From the IMG/VR virus record IMGVR_UViG_3300022204_000012, positions 1-36,051 of that record: a stretch of DNA of 36,051 bases. One strand, written 5' to 3'. The position numbers and the translations under genes are program-made. This document shows, in pieces, positions 23,521-29,060 of this stretch. Source of the DNA: a virus. The number at the start of each line of letters is the position of its first letter. Positions within the stretch are counted from its first letter, which is position 1. Below the pieces are notes generated by a model. It did no database searches and was not told the origin of the DNA. It saw only the letters and a program-made list of their open reading frames with translations.

Positions 23521-23868
23521 ATGAAAAGCAAACTGTACGACATCACCATCGCGGCGGTGATCCGCGTCGCATTTCTGGCACTTGCTATTTTTTTTTCCTG
23601 CTGGCTGCCGCCTTCCGCCTTTGCGCAGGACGGGAAGGGAGGTGAGGCCAAGCCTGACAGATTTGTGCCCCTGTTCTTTTTCACCTGGGTGGATGCCGGT
23701 ACCGGTGTCACGGCTGATCAGGCGGTGACCATGTGGACGGACTACTGCCGATCGCTCAATCCCGAAGCAAAATCATATGTCCGGATGGGACAGGCCAGAA
23801 TGTCCAGCGACTGGACAGCGGACGTCATGCAGTTTATCTGCTACCTCGAACCGAAACAATCCACATAG
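23521..23868 (+). CDS. Secreted small protein of the lysis region, 115 aa
   Basis: A signal peptide is clear: basic MKSK, a hydrophobic core ending LAIFFSCWLPPS, and a cleavage-like AFA-Q near 35-36. The mature part of about 80 residues contains FFFTWVDAGTGVTADQAVTMW and two cysteines that could form a periplasmic disulfide. There is no lipobox and no coiled coil, so it does not look like a spanin. It follows AAGGGGAAGCC. The role is unknown; its location suggests the envelope during lysis. Confidence 0.65.
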   Translation: MKSKLYDITIAAVIRVAFLALAIFFSCWLPPSAFAQDGKGGEAKPDRFVPLFFFTWVDAGTGVTADQAVTMWTDYCRSLNPEAKSYVRMGQARMSSDWTADVMQFICYLEPKQST

Positions 23869-23877
23869 GAGAAGACC

Positions 23878-24183
23878 ATGAGTGCGTTCATTTCGCAGAT
23901 CCTCCAGGCCTTGCTGGGTCAGATCATCACCGCCAAAATCACTGGCGGGGACACGCCCGACGATCCTGGAAAATCAATATTTCAATCCAAGACGGCATGG
24001 GGGATGGGCATTTCCGCGCTGGCGTTCGCCTCTCAGGCATTCGGGTGGGGCCTGGATGAGCAGGACATCAATGCCACCGCAGAAATGGTCAAGGTGGCTG
24101 TGGATGCCGGGTTGCTCGCCATTGGCTCACTGCTGACCCTCTATGGCCGGGTGAAGGCCAAGACTCAGGTAGGTGCGGGATGA
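23878..24183 (+). CDS. Putative holin, two membrane helices, 101 aa
   Basis: This 101-residue protein has a central pattern found in many putative holins: SKTAWGMGISALAFASQAFG (about 37-56), an acidic linker (LDEQDINATAEM), then VAVDAGLLAIGSLLTLYGRVKAK (about 72-94). An additional amphipathic segment sits at the N-terminus (FISQILQALLGQIITAKI). The ATG follows AGGAGAAGACC. It would make the membrane lesion, or regulate another holin. Its stop overlaps the start of the Arg/Trp-rich peptide. Confidence 0.7.
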   Translation: MSAFISQILQALLGQIITAKITGGDTPDDPGKSIFQSKTAWGMGISALAFASQAFGWGLDEQDINATAEMVKVAVDAGLLAIGSLLTLYGRVKAKTQVGAG

Positions 24184-24305
24184 TGCGCCGCTTCCGTCGC
24201 TGGTGCCGCCAGACGTGGCGCTGGTACGCCCTGCGCTGGGTGAGCGAGCCTTCGCGCCCGCGGCTTCCCGTGATCGCCCGGGGCGACCCCATCGGAAGAG
24301 AGTAG
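24180..24305 (+). CDS. Arg/Trp-rich cationic peptide, candidate disruptin-like lysis factor, 41 aa
   Basis: The ATG at 24180 overlaps the stop of the preceding holin-like gene (ATGATG/TGA), so coupled translation is likely. The second ATG is in frame. The peptide has eleven Arg against three acidic residues. Residues 3-21 contain four Trp plus Phe and Tyr. On a helical wheel, F5, W8, C9, T12, W13, W15, Y16 and W20 line one face and R3, R4, R6, R7, R10 and R14 the other; R19 is the exception. This amphipathic cationic pattern resembles phage-encoded antimicrobial lysis peptides (disruptins, as in phage phiKT). No recognisable spanin pair is present. Function is inferred from composition and position. 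Confidence 0.5.
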   Translation: MMRRFRRWCRQTWRWYALRWVSEPSRPRLPVIARGDPIGRE

Positions 24306-24307
24306 CG

Positions 24308-24332
24308 AACTGTCAAGGAATCCTTGACGGTT
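24308..24332 (+). promoter_or_regulatory. Dyad symmetry after the lysis genes
   Basis: AACTGTCAAGGA (24308-24319) and TCCTTGACGGTT (24321-24332) are inverted repeats around one base with one G-T mismatch. The dyad could be an operator or an mRNA hairpin of 10 bp with a 5-nt loop. No T run follows, so it is not a simple terminator. Confidence 0.5.
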
Positions 24333-24342
24333 CAGGCCGTGC

Positions 24343-24359
24343 AGGTGTAGCCTATACCT
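24343..24359 (+). promoter_or_regulatory. Second short dyad
   Basis: AGGTGTAG and CTATACCT are 8-bp inverted halves around a single C with one mismatch. The tiny spacer favours a protein-binding site over a hairpin. It lies directly between the previous dyad and the terminator. Confidence 0.35.
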
Positions 24360-24366
24360 TTAACAA

Positions 24367-24419
24367 AACCCCCCAAGGCTATGGGCTTGCCTATCCTCAA
24401 ACTGGGGGGTTATTTCTTT
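24367..24419 (+). terminator. Terminator of the late operon
   Basis: AACCCCCCA (24367-24375) pairs with TGGGGGGTT (24403-24411). The 27-nt loop has its own small AGGC/GCCT stem. The T-rich tail ATTTCTTT follows. The strong GC stem and position after the lysis genes support an intrinsic terminator of late transcription. Confidence 0.75.
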
Positions 24420-24437
24420 GCCGGAGAGAAAAGATGT

Positions 24438-24629
24438 ATGAAAATCATCCGTGAAAAATTGGTGCTGGCGGTGGGCAGACTTCTGCGCGTGCCGGTGGAG
24501 ATTCATCCGGTTTGGTACGGCGCGGAGCCTGTATTGAAGGGGGAGGACTTCGAGCGGGCACTTCATCAATTTTTTGATGCCCAGCCACCGAAAGAGCGAC
24601 GACACCAGCATTTGAGGCTCGTGGAGTAG
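24438..24629 (+). CDS. Small hypothetical protein after the late terminator, 63 aa
   Basis: The ATG at 24438 follows GGAGAGAAAAG. Upstream codons run through the terminator, so the longer frame is not used. The product starts MKIIREKLVLAVGRLLRVPVEIHP and ends with basic and His residues. It has an amphipathic N-terminal helix. It runs toward the - strand gene at 24635, whose stop is only 5 bp away. It may be read by terminator read-through. No function is recognised. Confidence 0.5.
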   Translation: MKIIREKLVLAVGRLLRVPVEIHPVWYGAEPVLKGEDFERALHQFFDAQPPKERRHQHLRLVE

Positions 24630-24634
24630 TCTCG

Positions 24635-25213
24635 CTAAGCGCCCTTCCTCACTTGTGTCTCCAGTTCGCGCTTTGCTTTTCGCCGCGCTCGGCGGAGAGC
24701 GTTCCTCCGATCCCTATAAGCTTCATCCCAGGCCTTTCCGTTCGCGGACTGTTGCCATCTCCTGCTCATTTCGGCGATTTTCTCCTTGTTCTCCTGGGCG
24801 TATTTCCGTTTATACTCTTTGATGCGCTCACGGTTTTCCATCCTCCATGTGCGATTCAATTCCGCGAGATGCTCCTTGTTGTCCTCCCTCCATCTTTGGA
24901 TGGCGGACCGGCCTTTTTCAGAGTTTCTCCAGCGGCGGTTTTTCTCTTTTTTCTTTTCCGGATTGAGCCGCCAGTATAATTTCTCCCGTCCCCTGTCCAG
25001 TTCCCGATTGTTTTTCTTCCTGGCGAGGGCGCGTGCCCTTTGGTCGATCAGCGCATCAACCATCGCATCATACGCCGATCCTCCAATGTCCGACCCAAAA
25101 GAAAACGGGTCCATGGAATTTTTCAACCCCTTCGGCTGGGCGGTAATGGGGTTTGGCTGGGGGCCATCCGGCAGCCTTGTTGATTTCTCTCTGGTGTGGG
25201 CATCCGTGTCCAT
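24635..25213 (-). CDS. Basic 15-residue-repeat helical protein, 192 aa
   Basis: The protein is very rich in Arg, Lys, Glu and Asn. Its second half is built of about six roughly 15-residue repeats of the form RxWRxENxExIxEx (RRWRNSEKGRS, RWREDNKEHLAELN, TWRMENRERIKEYK, KYAQENKEKIAEMS). Such repeats usually precede an HNH nuclease domain in phage proteins, but here no HNH follows. It could bind nucleic acid as a basic coiled coil. I use the ATG at 25213; the track start is a TTG and an ATG at 25114 is also possible. It lies downstream of the integrase and past attP, so it would be separated from the integrase in the prophage. Confidence 0.65.
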   Translation of the reverse strand: MDTDAHTREKSTRLPDGPQPNPITAQPKGLKNSMDPFSFGSDIGGSAYDAMVDALIDQRARALARKKNNRELDRGREKLYWRLNPEKKKEKNRRWRNSEKGRSAIQRWREDNKEHLAELNRTWRMENRERIKEYKRKYAQENKEKIAEMSRRWQQSANGKAWDEAYRDRRNALRRARRKAKRELETQVRKGA

Positions 25214-25256
25214 GGCCCAAGGTATCAAATCAGGCCGTCAACGAAAACCAAAAATC

Positions 25257-25279
25257 TGTTCGCGGTTGGTCCGTGGTAT
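25257..25279 (-). repeat. Candidate integrase arm-type repeat, outer copy
   Basis: This 23-bp block is identical to 25462-25484. Partial copies of its TGTTCGCGGTT half lie at 25307-25317 and CGCGGTTG at 25301-25308. The two full copies flank the attP core at about 80 and 57 bp, like arm-type binding sites of lambda-class integrases. Confidence 0.75.
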
Positions 25280-25358
25280 CGGGACCATTTCAGCCCCGTA
25301 CGCGGTTGTTCGCGGTTTAATTTGGAGTGATAAAATTTGCTAAGTCATTGAAATCAAG

Positions 25359-25405
25359 GGCGAGCGACGGGGCATGATCCCGCAACCCCCGGAATCACAA
25401 TCCGG
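25359..25405 (-). other. Putative attP core: 3' part of tRNA-His (anticodon GTG)
   Basis: On the - strand this reads as tRNA positions 27 to 73: anticodon stem CCGGA/TCCGG, loop TTGTGAT with anticodon GTG, a 5-nt variable loop, a T stem GCGGG/CCCGT, then an acceptor strand CGCTCGCC. The 13 bases GGATTGTGATTCC equal the anticodon region of the E. coli tRNA-His. The D arm and 5' half are absent, so this is an attachment core and not a tRNA gene. The T loop ATCATGC departs from the normal TTCRANN. The stop codon of the integrase lies in the anticodon loop. Confidence 0.75.
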
Positions 25406-26699
25406 GATCAGTGGTTTTTTTCCCGCCCTTTTTCAGCAACTTAGATTTTCCGTCCCCGCTTTGTTCGCGGTTGGTCCGTGGTATTATCACCGGCGCAGCG
25501 TCCAGCAGCTTCACGGCGGCGGTCATCTTCGCTTCCTCGCCGGCAAAATACGCTTCCGTTGTCTCGATCCTGGAATGGCCGAGCAGGCCCGATATTGTCC
25601 GGCTATCCACCCCCATCACGTTCCTCAATTTGGTGGCGTACATGGCCCGAAATCCGTGGGTGGGCTTCCACTCCCCAAGGTTCAGGGTGGTTTTGTGGCG
25701 GCGGATGGCCGTGGTGATGGAATGGGGATCAGAGTAGGCCAGTTCTCCCTTGCCGTTGTCCAGGATCCACACCTCGTTTTCTCCGGCTTGTCTTTGCGCC
25801 ATCAGGTAGCCCAGCAGGTAATCCGGCAAGGGCAAATCCTTCTCCCGGCGCTCTTTGGAATCAAACCGGAGGGATTTCCGGATCATGAGCTTGCCCGCAT
25901 CGAAATCAATGGCCTCCCAAGGGGCCAGTGCCACCTCGTTGCGTCTCGCGCCAGTGCCCGAGGCGATCATCAGGAAGCGCTCTTGCAGCAGCAGGTAGCG
26001 CGCCTCACGGCGGTTTCTGGCGGACTGTCGCTTGTCGATGATTTTCTGGAGAAGCTGCACCACCTCCTCGTCGCTCGGGGCTGTGGGGATACGCCTGGTG
26101 GTCTTGATCTCCTTGAACTTGGGAAAGCCCTCCAGGTAGTCTCGCTCTCTGGCCCAGTTTAGCATGGCACGCAGTGTGCGTAAATAGATGTTGATGGTGG
26201 AGTTGTTGGGGGGCCGCGGGTGGGGGCGGTATTTGGTGGGTTTTGGGGGGGCGGACAGATAGGCGATGAATTTGTCCAGGTGGCGCAGGGAAAAATCCGA
26301 CACGGGGTGATTGCCGCAGGCCTCAATGTATCGGTTACCGGTGCGGGTCATCCAGTCCCGGGAACCGGCGGAGTGTGTGATCTCGCAGGCCAGCAACCAG
26401 GCCTGAATGACATCCTGCATCGGGGTGCGGTCTGGTTGTGCTACCGGCTCGGTCTTCAGGGCCTCCTCTACCTCAAAATACAGGCGCGTCAGGGTGTTCA
26501 ACCCCTTGCGCCTGGCGCCCTGTCTCCAGATCGGCACCAGTTTGTTTTTCTCGTCGTCTTTGCGCAGGCCGGATATGCCCACCTCGTCCCAGGAGGCCAG
26601 CCTCCGCAGCACCAGTTTCCCATCCACCCACCAGCGGCCAAAAACCGCGCGGCGATTGCGGCGGAACTCAAAATACTCACGCTGCTTACTGGGGTTCAT
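25395..26699 (-). CDS. int: Tyrosine recombinase (phage integrase)
   Basis: This 434-residue enzyme integrates and excises the genome by a covalent tyrosine-DNA intermediate. Catalytic residues are visible in the C-terminal half: Arg252 in GTGARRNE, His348 and Arg351 in HGFRAMYATKLR, His375 in LLGHSRIETTEAYF and Tyr384. A SAM-like core-binding domain (about 90-190) precedes, with an unusual N-terminus rich in Trp and Arg. The start at 26699 is chosen because its ATG overlaps the lipoprotein stop (ATGA). A longer frame to 26756 runs inside that gene. The C-terminal codons contain an arm-type repeat and the stop TGA lies in the tRNA-His attP core. Confidence 0.95.
   Translation of the reverse strand: MNPSKQREYFEFRRNRRAVFGRWWVDGKLVLRRLASWDEVGISGLRKDDEKNKLVPIWRQGARRKGLNTLTRLYFEVEEALKTEPVAQPDRTPMQDVIQAWLLACEITHSAGSRDWMTRTGNRYIEACGNHPVSDFSLRHLDKFIAYLSAPPKPTKYRPHPRPPNNSTINIYLRTLRAMLNWARERDYLEGFPKFKEIKTTRRIPTAPSDEEVVQLLQKIIDKRQSARNRREARYLLLQERFLMIASGTGARRNEVALAPWEAIDFDAGKLMIRKSLRFDSKERREKDLPLPDYLLGYLMAQRQAGENEVWILDNGKGELAYSDPHSITTAIRRHKTTLNLGEWKPTHGFRAMYATKLRNVMGVDSRTISGLLGHSRIETTEAYFAGEEAKMTAAVKLLDAAPVIIPRTNREQSGDGKSKLLKKGGKKTTDPGL
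25462..25484 (-). repeat. Candidate integrase arm-type repeat, inner copy inside int
   Basis: This 23-bp block is identical to 25257-25279 and encodes the residues IPRTNRE near the C-terminus of the integrase. It lies on the other side of the tRNA-His core from the outer copy, as expected of a P/P' arm arrangement. Confidence 0.75.
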
Positions 26700-27199
26700 C
26701 TTGCGGCAGGCAGCGCCAGCCCCATAGAGCCAGTCTCGCCCAGATATGCCACCCAATCGCCGTACATGGGATCAGACCAGAAAGCAGGATCGATCGTGGC
26801 GGAAACCATAATGAGCTTCTCGCCCGGGTCTCCCATGGTGAGTGATCCACCACTGACGGAATAAGGGACCTTGACCGGCTCATAGGGGTCAGAGCCAAAC
26901 AGCCAGTTCAGGCAAAAGGTGTTGGTCACGCGCCCGCCCTCTCCGACTAATTTAACCTTCCCGCCGCTTGTCGTGGCCTTGCCGGTTTCAAAGGCATCAC
27001 AATAAGTGTTGTCGTAATCCAGAACAAACAGATATTGCTTATACGTCTTATCATCATAAAACTGCACCAGGTACAGCACATTAGAATCTTCATACGCCCA
27101 CCCGCCAACAAGGTTTTTATCCATGGTAGGCTCGCTTTCTTCCGCACAGCCAAACAGCGCCAAAACCGCAACAATCAAGACTATCGCTGATCTTTTCAT
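26696..27199 (-). CDS. Lipoprotein co-transcribed with the integrase
   Basis: This 167-residue protein starts MKRSAIVLIVAVLALFGC. The basic n-region, hydrophobic core and lipobox LFGC (Cys18) mark it as a bacterial lipoprotein anchored in the inner or outer membrane. The mature part has strand-like segments (VGGWAYEDSNVLYLVQFYDDKTYKQYLF) and three more cysteines, resembling small lipocalin-like or copper-resistance-like folds without a clear match. The ribosome site GAAGGGG precedes the ATG. Its stop overlaps the integrase start. A lysogen-expressed lipoprotein is a candidate for superinfection exclusion, but this is inferred. Confidence 0.75.
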   Translation of the reverse strand: MKRSAIVLIVAVLALFGCAEESEPTMDKNLVGGWAYEDSNVLYLVQFYDDKTYKQYLFVLDYDNTYCDAFETGKATTSGGKVKLVGEGGRVTNTFCLNWLFGSDPYEPVKVPYSVSGGSLTMGDPGEKLIMVSATIDPAFWSDPMYGDWVAYLGETGSMGLALPAAR

Positions 27200-27355
27200 G
27201 GTTTCCCCTTCGGGTTTAAGGATTCTCTGCGTAAAAAAAACGGCTCTAATTATCAAGCCATTTCTTGCCCTAAATTTTTTCACACCAACCTCAAATTTTC
27301 CCCACGCCCCGGCCCTATGATGTTGGTGGGCGGGCCAACCAATACAGTGAGCACC

Positions 27356-27628
27356 ATGCTGGATCTTGAGACCCTGGAGGCCATCGGTCGCCAACTTTTT
27401 GACGAGGAGGACGGAGAGACGGTGGTCGTCAGTTGCCGATTGCCCGCATCACTCCACGCCTATTTATCTGCCCGAGGCCAGTCCATGTCCGGCCTGCTCC
27501 AGCGTGGTGTTTACACGACGCTCGGAGCCCAAGTCGTTGATACTCTGCTTTTTACCGATAATTCCCGGCTATCGGCTGCCGAGCTGGAACTCAAGGCCCG
27601 CCTCCGGATAATCCTGTTCGGTCAATAG
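27356..27628 (+). CDS. Putative ribbon-helix-helix-like protein, 90 aa
   Basis: This + strand gene lies between two - strand lysogeny genes. A segment VVVSCRLPASLHAYLSARGQSMSGLLQRGVY (about 24-54) follows the ribbon-helix-helix pattern of a short strand then two helices (VxxRLPxxLHxxLxxxGxSxSxLL). It may be a DNA-binding regulator, such as one controlling lysogeny. The start is uncertain: ATG 27356 has only a weak ribosome site, and ATG 27317 would add 13 residues. The last 30 residues are helical. Confidence 0.5.
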   Translation: MLDLETLEAIGRQLFDEEDGETVVVSCRLPASLHAYLSARGQSMSGLLQRGVYTTLGAQVVDTLLFTDNSRLSAAELELKARLRIILFGQ

Positions 27629-27782
27629 CTTGCGCATTTACCCTCTTTAATCAGGTGTTTACAACTTGCAATCGGCATTTATTGTCGTACATTGTCCCTT
27701 CCCAAATAAATCAGTCTTTGGTTACAGTGAATGGGTGTTCACCAACTCCCACTGCATGACGGAGGGGCCATGCTCAACGACC
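27629..27782. other. Short gap between convergent genes
   Basis: This 154-bp, relatively AT-rich stretch lies between the + strand regulator stop and the CI-like stop. It holds a small GTGAA/TTCAC dyad near 27727-27742 and a weak TTTACA/TATTGT promoter-like pair at 27658-27685. Frames crossing it have no ribosome site. No gene is seen. Confidence 0.4.
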
Positions 27783-28283
27783 TCAAGTTCGCTTTTCGGA
27801 TACTCTCCCGCTCTTCGCTTGAGCGGGAACTGCTGTGCCAGGTCTGCCGGGAGGCGTATCCGCCTGGTGATCCTCCCCCGCAATCGCTATGTGCGCCCGG
27901 TAGCGCAGCCATTCTTTCAGGTCCTGTCGGCTGTCCTCGTCTAGCGTCCTGTGATTCAAAATCAGCTCCACTTCCTCATCGGCTAAACTGATCGTTCCCC
28001 GCCAGCCCTGCGCCGGTTCCTCCGGCGCGGGCTTGCTCATTTCCCCGCCGGCAAACATTTCCCCCCGGCCAGTGAGTAGCCAGTCGGCGTTGACCTCTGT
28101 GCGTTCCACAATTGAGGCTACCAGCTCCGCTGTTGGCTTTGACCTTCTGGCTCCTGTGATGTTGGCGTAGTTCGACAGACTAAAGCCTATTGAACTGCAA
28201 AAATCCTGTTTTGTGAGCCTCATAGAGGCGCGTAATTCCTCAATTCGATCAGTCAAATGAGAAATTAGTTCCACATTCGACAT
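27783..28283 (-). CDS. CI-like repressor without peptidase domain
   Basis: This 166-residue DNA-binding protein should hold the prophage silent. An N-terminal XRE/Bacteriophage-CI helix-turn-helix is at about 15-65: MRLTKQDFCSSIGFSLSNYANITGARRSKPTAELVASIVERTEVNADWLLTG, closing with the typical GRGEMF. After residue 80 comes a Pro/Glu-rich linker and a helical tail (DEEVELILNHRTLDEDSRQDLKEWLRY). There is no S24 Ser-Lys peptidase, so RecA-driven self-cleavage as in lambda CI is unlikely. The ATG at 28283 is preferred; an in-frame ATG at 28322 lies in the operator area. It is divergent from the Cro-like gene. Confidence 0.8.
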   Translation of the reverse strand: MSNVELISHLTDRIEELRASMRLTKQDFCSSIGFSLSNYANITGARRSKPTAELVASIVERTEVNADWLLTGRGEMFAGGEMSKPAPEEPAQGWRGTISLADEEVELILNHRTLDEDSRQDLKEWLRYRAHIAIAGEDHQADTPPGRPGTAVPAQAKSGRVSEKRT

Positions 28284-28311
28284 TGACACCGCGCTGTTTG
28301 TGGAATAAATT
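28283..28311 (+). promoter_or_regulatory. Rightward early promoter (PR-like)
   Basis: A perfect -35 TTGACA (28283-28288), 17-bp spacer and -10-like TAAATT (28306-28311) would start RNA near 28318, ahead of the Cro-like gene. The -35 begins in the start codon region of the repressor. Confidence 0.65.
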
Positions 28312-28333
28312 GAACTCAGCATAAAGAACTCAA
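28304..28333 (-). promoter_or_regulatory. Leftward repressor promoter (PRM/PL-like)
   Basis: On the - strand TTGAGT (28333-28328), 18-bp spacer and TTTATT (28309-28304) form a possible promoter for the repressor. Its -10 overlaps the -10 of the rightward promoter, so the two are mutually exclusive. Confidence 0.4.
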
Positions 28334-28343
28334 CCAATTGAGT
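28328..28343 (+). promoter_or_regulatory. Putative CI/Cro operator
   Basis: ACTCAACCAATTGAGT is a perfect inverted repeat of ACTCAA around CCAA. The motif GAACTCA also occurs at 28312-28318 and 28326-28332, 14 bp apart, suggesting cooperative half-sites. It overlaps the leftward -35 and lies just after the rightward start. Confidence 0.6.
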
Positions 28344-28350
28344 AGCACAG

Positions 28351-28638
28351 ATGAGACCGATTAAACAAATTTTGGAAATCCAAAACGCCATCAAGTTGAA
28401 TGGCCTCACGCAGGCCGCAATTGCAGAGCGCGCAGACGTCACCGCGACTATGGTTTCCAAGGTTGTCAACGGGCACGCCGTGAGCGCGAAGATCGAACGC
28501 GCCATCAACGATGCGGTGGGCCGCGACGTGTTCGCCATGGGAGGCGACAGCGCCAGGGAAGGCGCGGACTCGGGAGGGGCGGGCGCGGTCTCCGACAGCC
28601 AGCAGCCTGCCTCTCCCTCTGTTCCGGGAGGAAATTGA
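28351..28638 (+). CDS. Cro-like helix-turn-helix regulator
   Basis: This 95-residue protein has a helix-turn-helix in residues 7-60: IQNAIKLNGLTQAAIAERADVTATMVSKVVNGHAVSAKIERAIND, with the phrase LTQAAIAERADVTATMVSKV forming the turn. The rest is a Gly/Ser/Pro-rich disordered tail. It opens the rightward operon and faces the repressor, so a Cro-type switch role is expected. The ribosome site is weak (AGTAGCACAG), which suggests a low level of product. The C-terminal tail length is unusual for Cro. Confidence 0.8.
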   Translation: MRPIKQILEIQNAIKLNGLTQAAIAERADVTATMVSKVVNGHAVSAKIERAINDAVGRDVFAMGGDSAREGADSGGAGAVSDSQQPASPSVPGGN

Positions 28639-28639
28639 G

Positions 28640-28813
28640 ATGAGCCATGTAGACCAGGAGATCCTGAGGTTGCTCGAACAGATCAACCGGACAAACGCAG
28701 AGATTATTGCGGATATGAAGGAGATCCGCGCGCGCATGGGCCTGATGGAAAGCACCGAGATCATCGAAAAGGCGGATCGGCGGTATCGCAAGGTGTTGGG
28801 ATCCATTAGCTGA
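28640..28813 (+). CDS. Small coiled-coil early protein, 57 aa
   Basis: The ATG at 28640 is 1 nt after the Cro-like stop and follows GGGAGGAAATTGAG. The product is a heptad-rich helix (ILRLLEQINRTNAEIIADMKEIRARMGLM), likely an oligomer, ending KADRRYRKVLGSIS. Its last 8 bases overlap the 3' end of a - strand gene. No specific function is recognised. Confidence 0.6.
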   Translation: MSHVDQEILRLLEQINRTNAEIIADMKEIRARMGLMESTEIIEKADRRYRKVLGSIS

Positions 28814-28970
28814 GCTCGATCAGTTCCATGCCGCGGCAGACATTTTCCTGCTCCTCGGGTGGCAGGGCCGCAAAGCGCCTGGCGAACGACCGCATATCCT
28901 CCCGAAGTTCCGGGGGAAGCGACCTGGTGAGGTTCAAAAGAATGCGAAACGCAATGATGGATTTACGCAT
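28806..28970 (-). CDS. Small antisense protein inside the early operon, 54 aa
   Basis: The start ATG at 28970 has a near-perfect ribosome site (AAAGGAGGTGCCT). The 54-residue product begins MRKSIIAFRILLNLTRSLPPELREDMRSFARRF, with a basic amphipathic helix, and ends EEQENVCRGMELIELS. It is convergent with the 28640 gene by 8 bp and divergent from the CII-like gene. It is the only - strand gene in the rightward operon. No family is recognised. Confidence 0.55.
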   Translation of the reverse strand: MRKSIIAFRILLNLTRSLPPELREDMRSFARRFAALPPEEQENVCRGMELIELS

Positions 28971-29060
28971 AGGCACCTCCTTTCTGGGGACAGCATAACC
29001 ACCCGAATGGCTGAATGGAATCCGAATTTCAGGAAAATAATCACACACGGCGAGAGGGCA

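Noticed and set aside
25359-25440. Complete tRNA gene
   Set aside because: Only the anticodon arm to the 3' end is present; there is no D arm or 5' acceptor strand, so it is called an attachment core.
25374-26162. 262-residue + strand frame opposite the integrase
   Set aside because: The integrase on the - strand has all catalytic residues; this is its shadow.
27666-27991. Two overlapping + strand frames of 86-92 residues
   Set aside because: They overlap the 3' part of the CI-like gene, have no ribosome site and no recognisable sequence.
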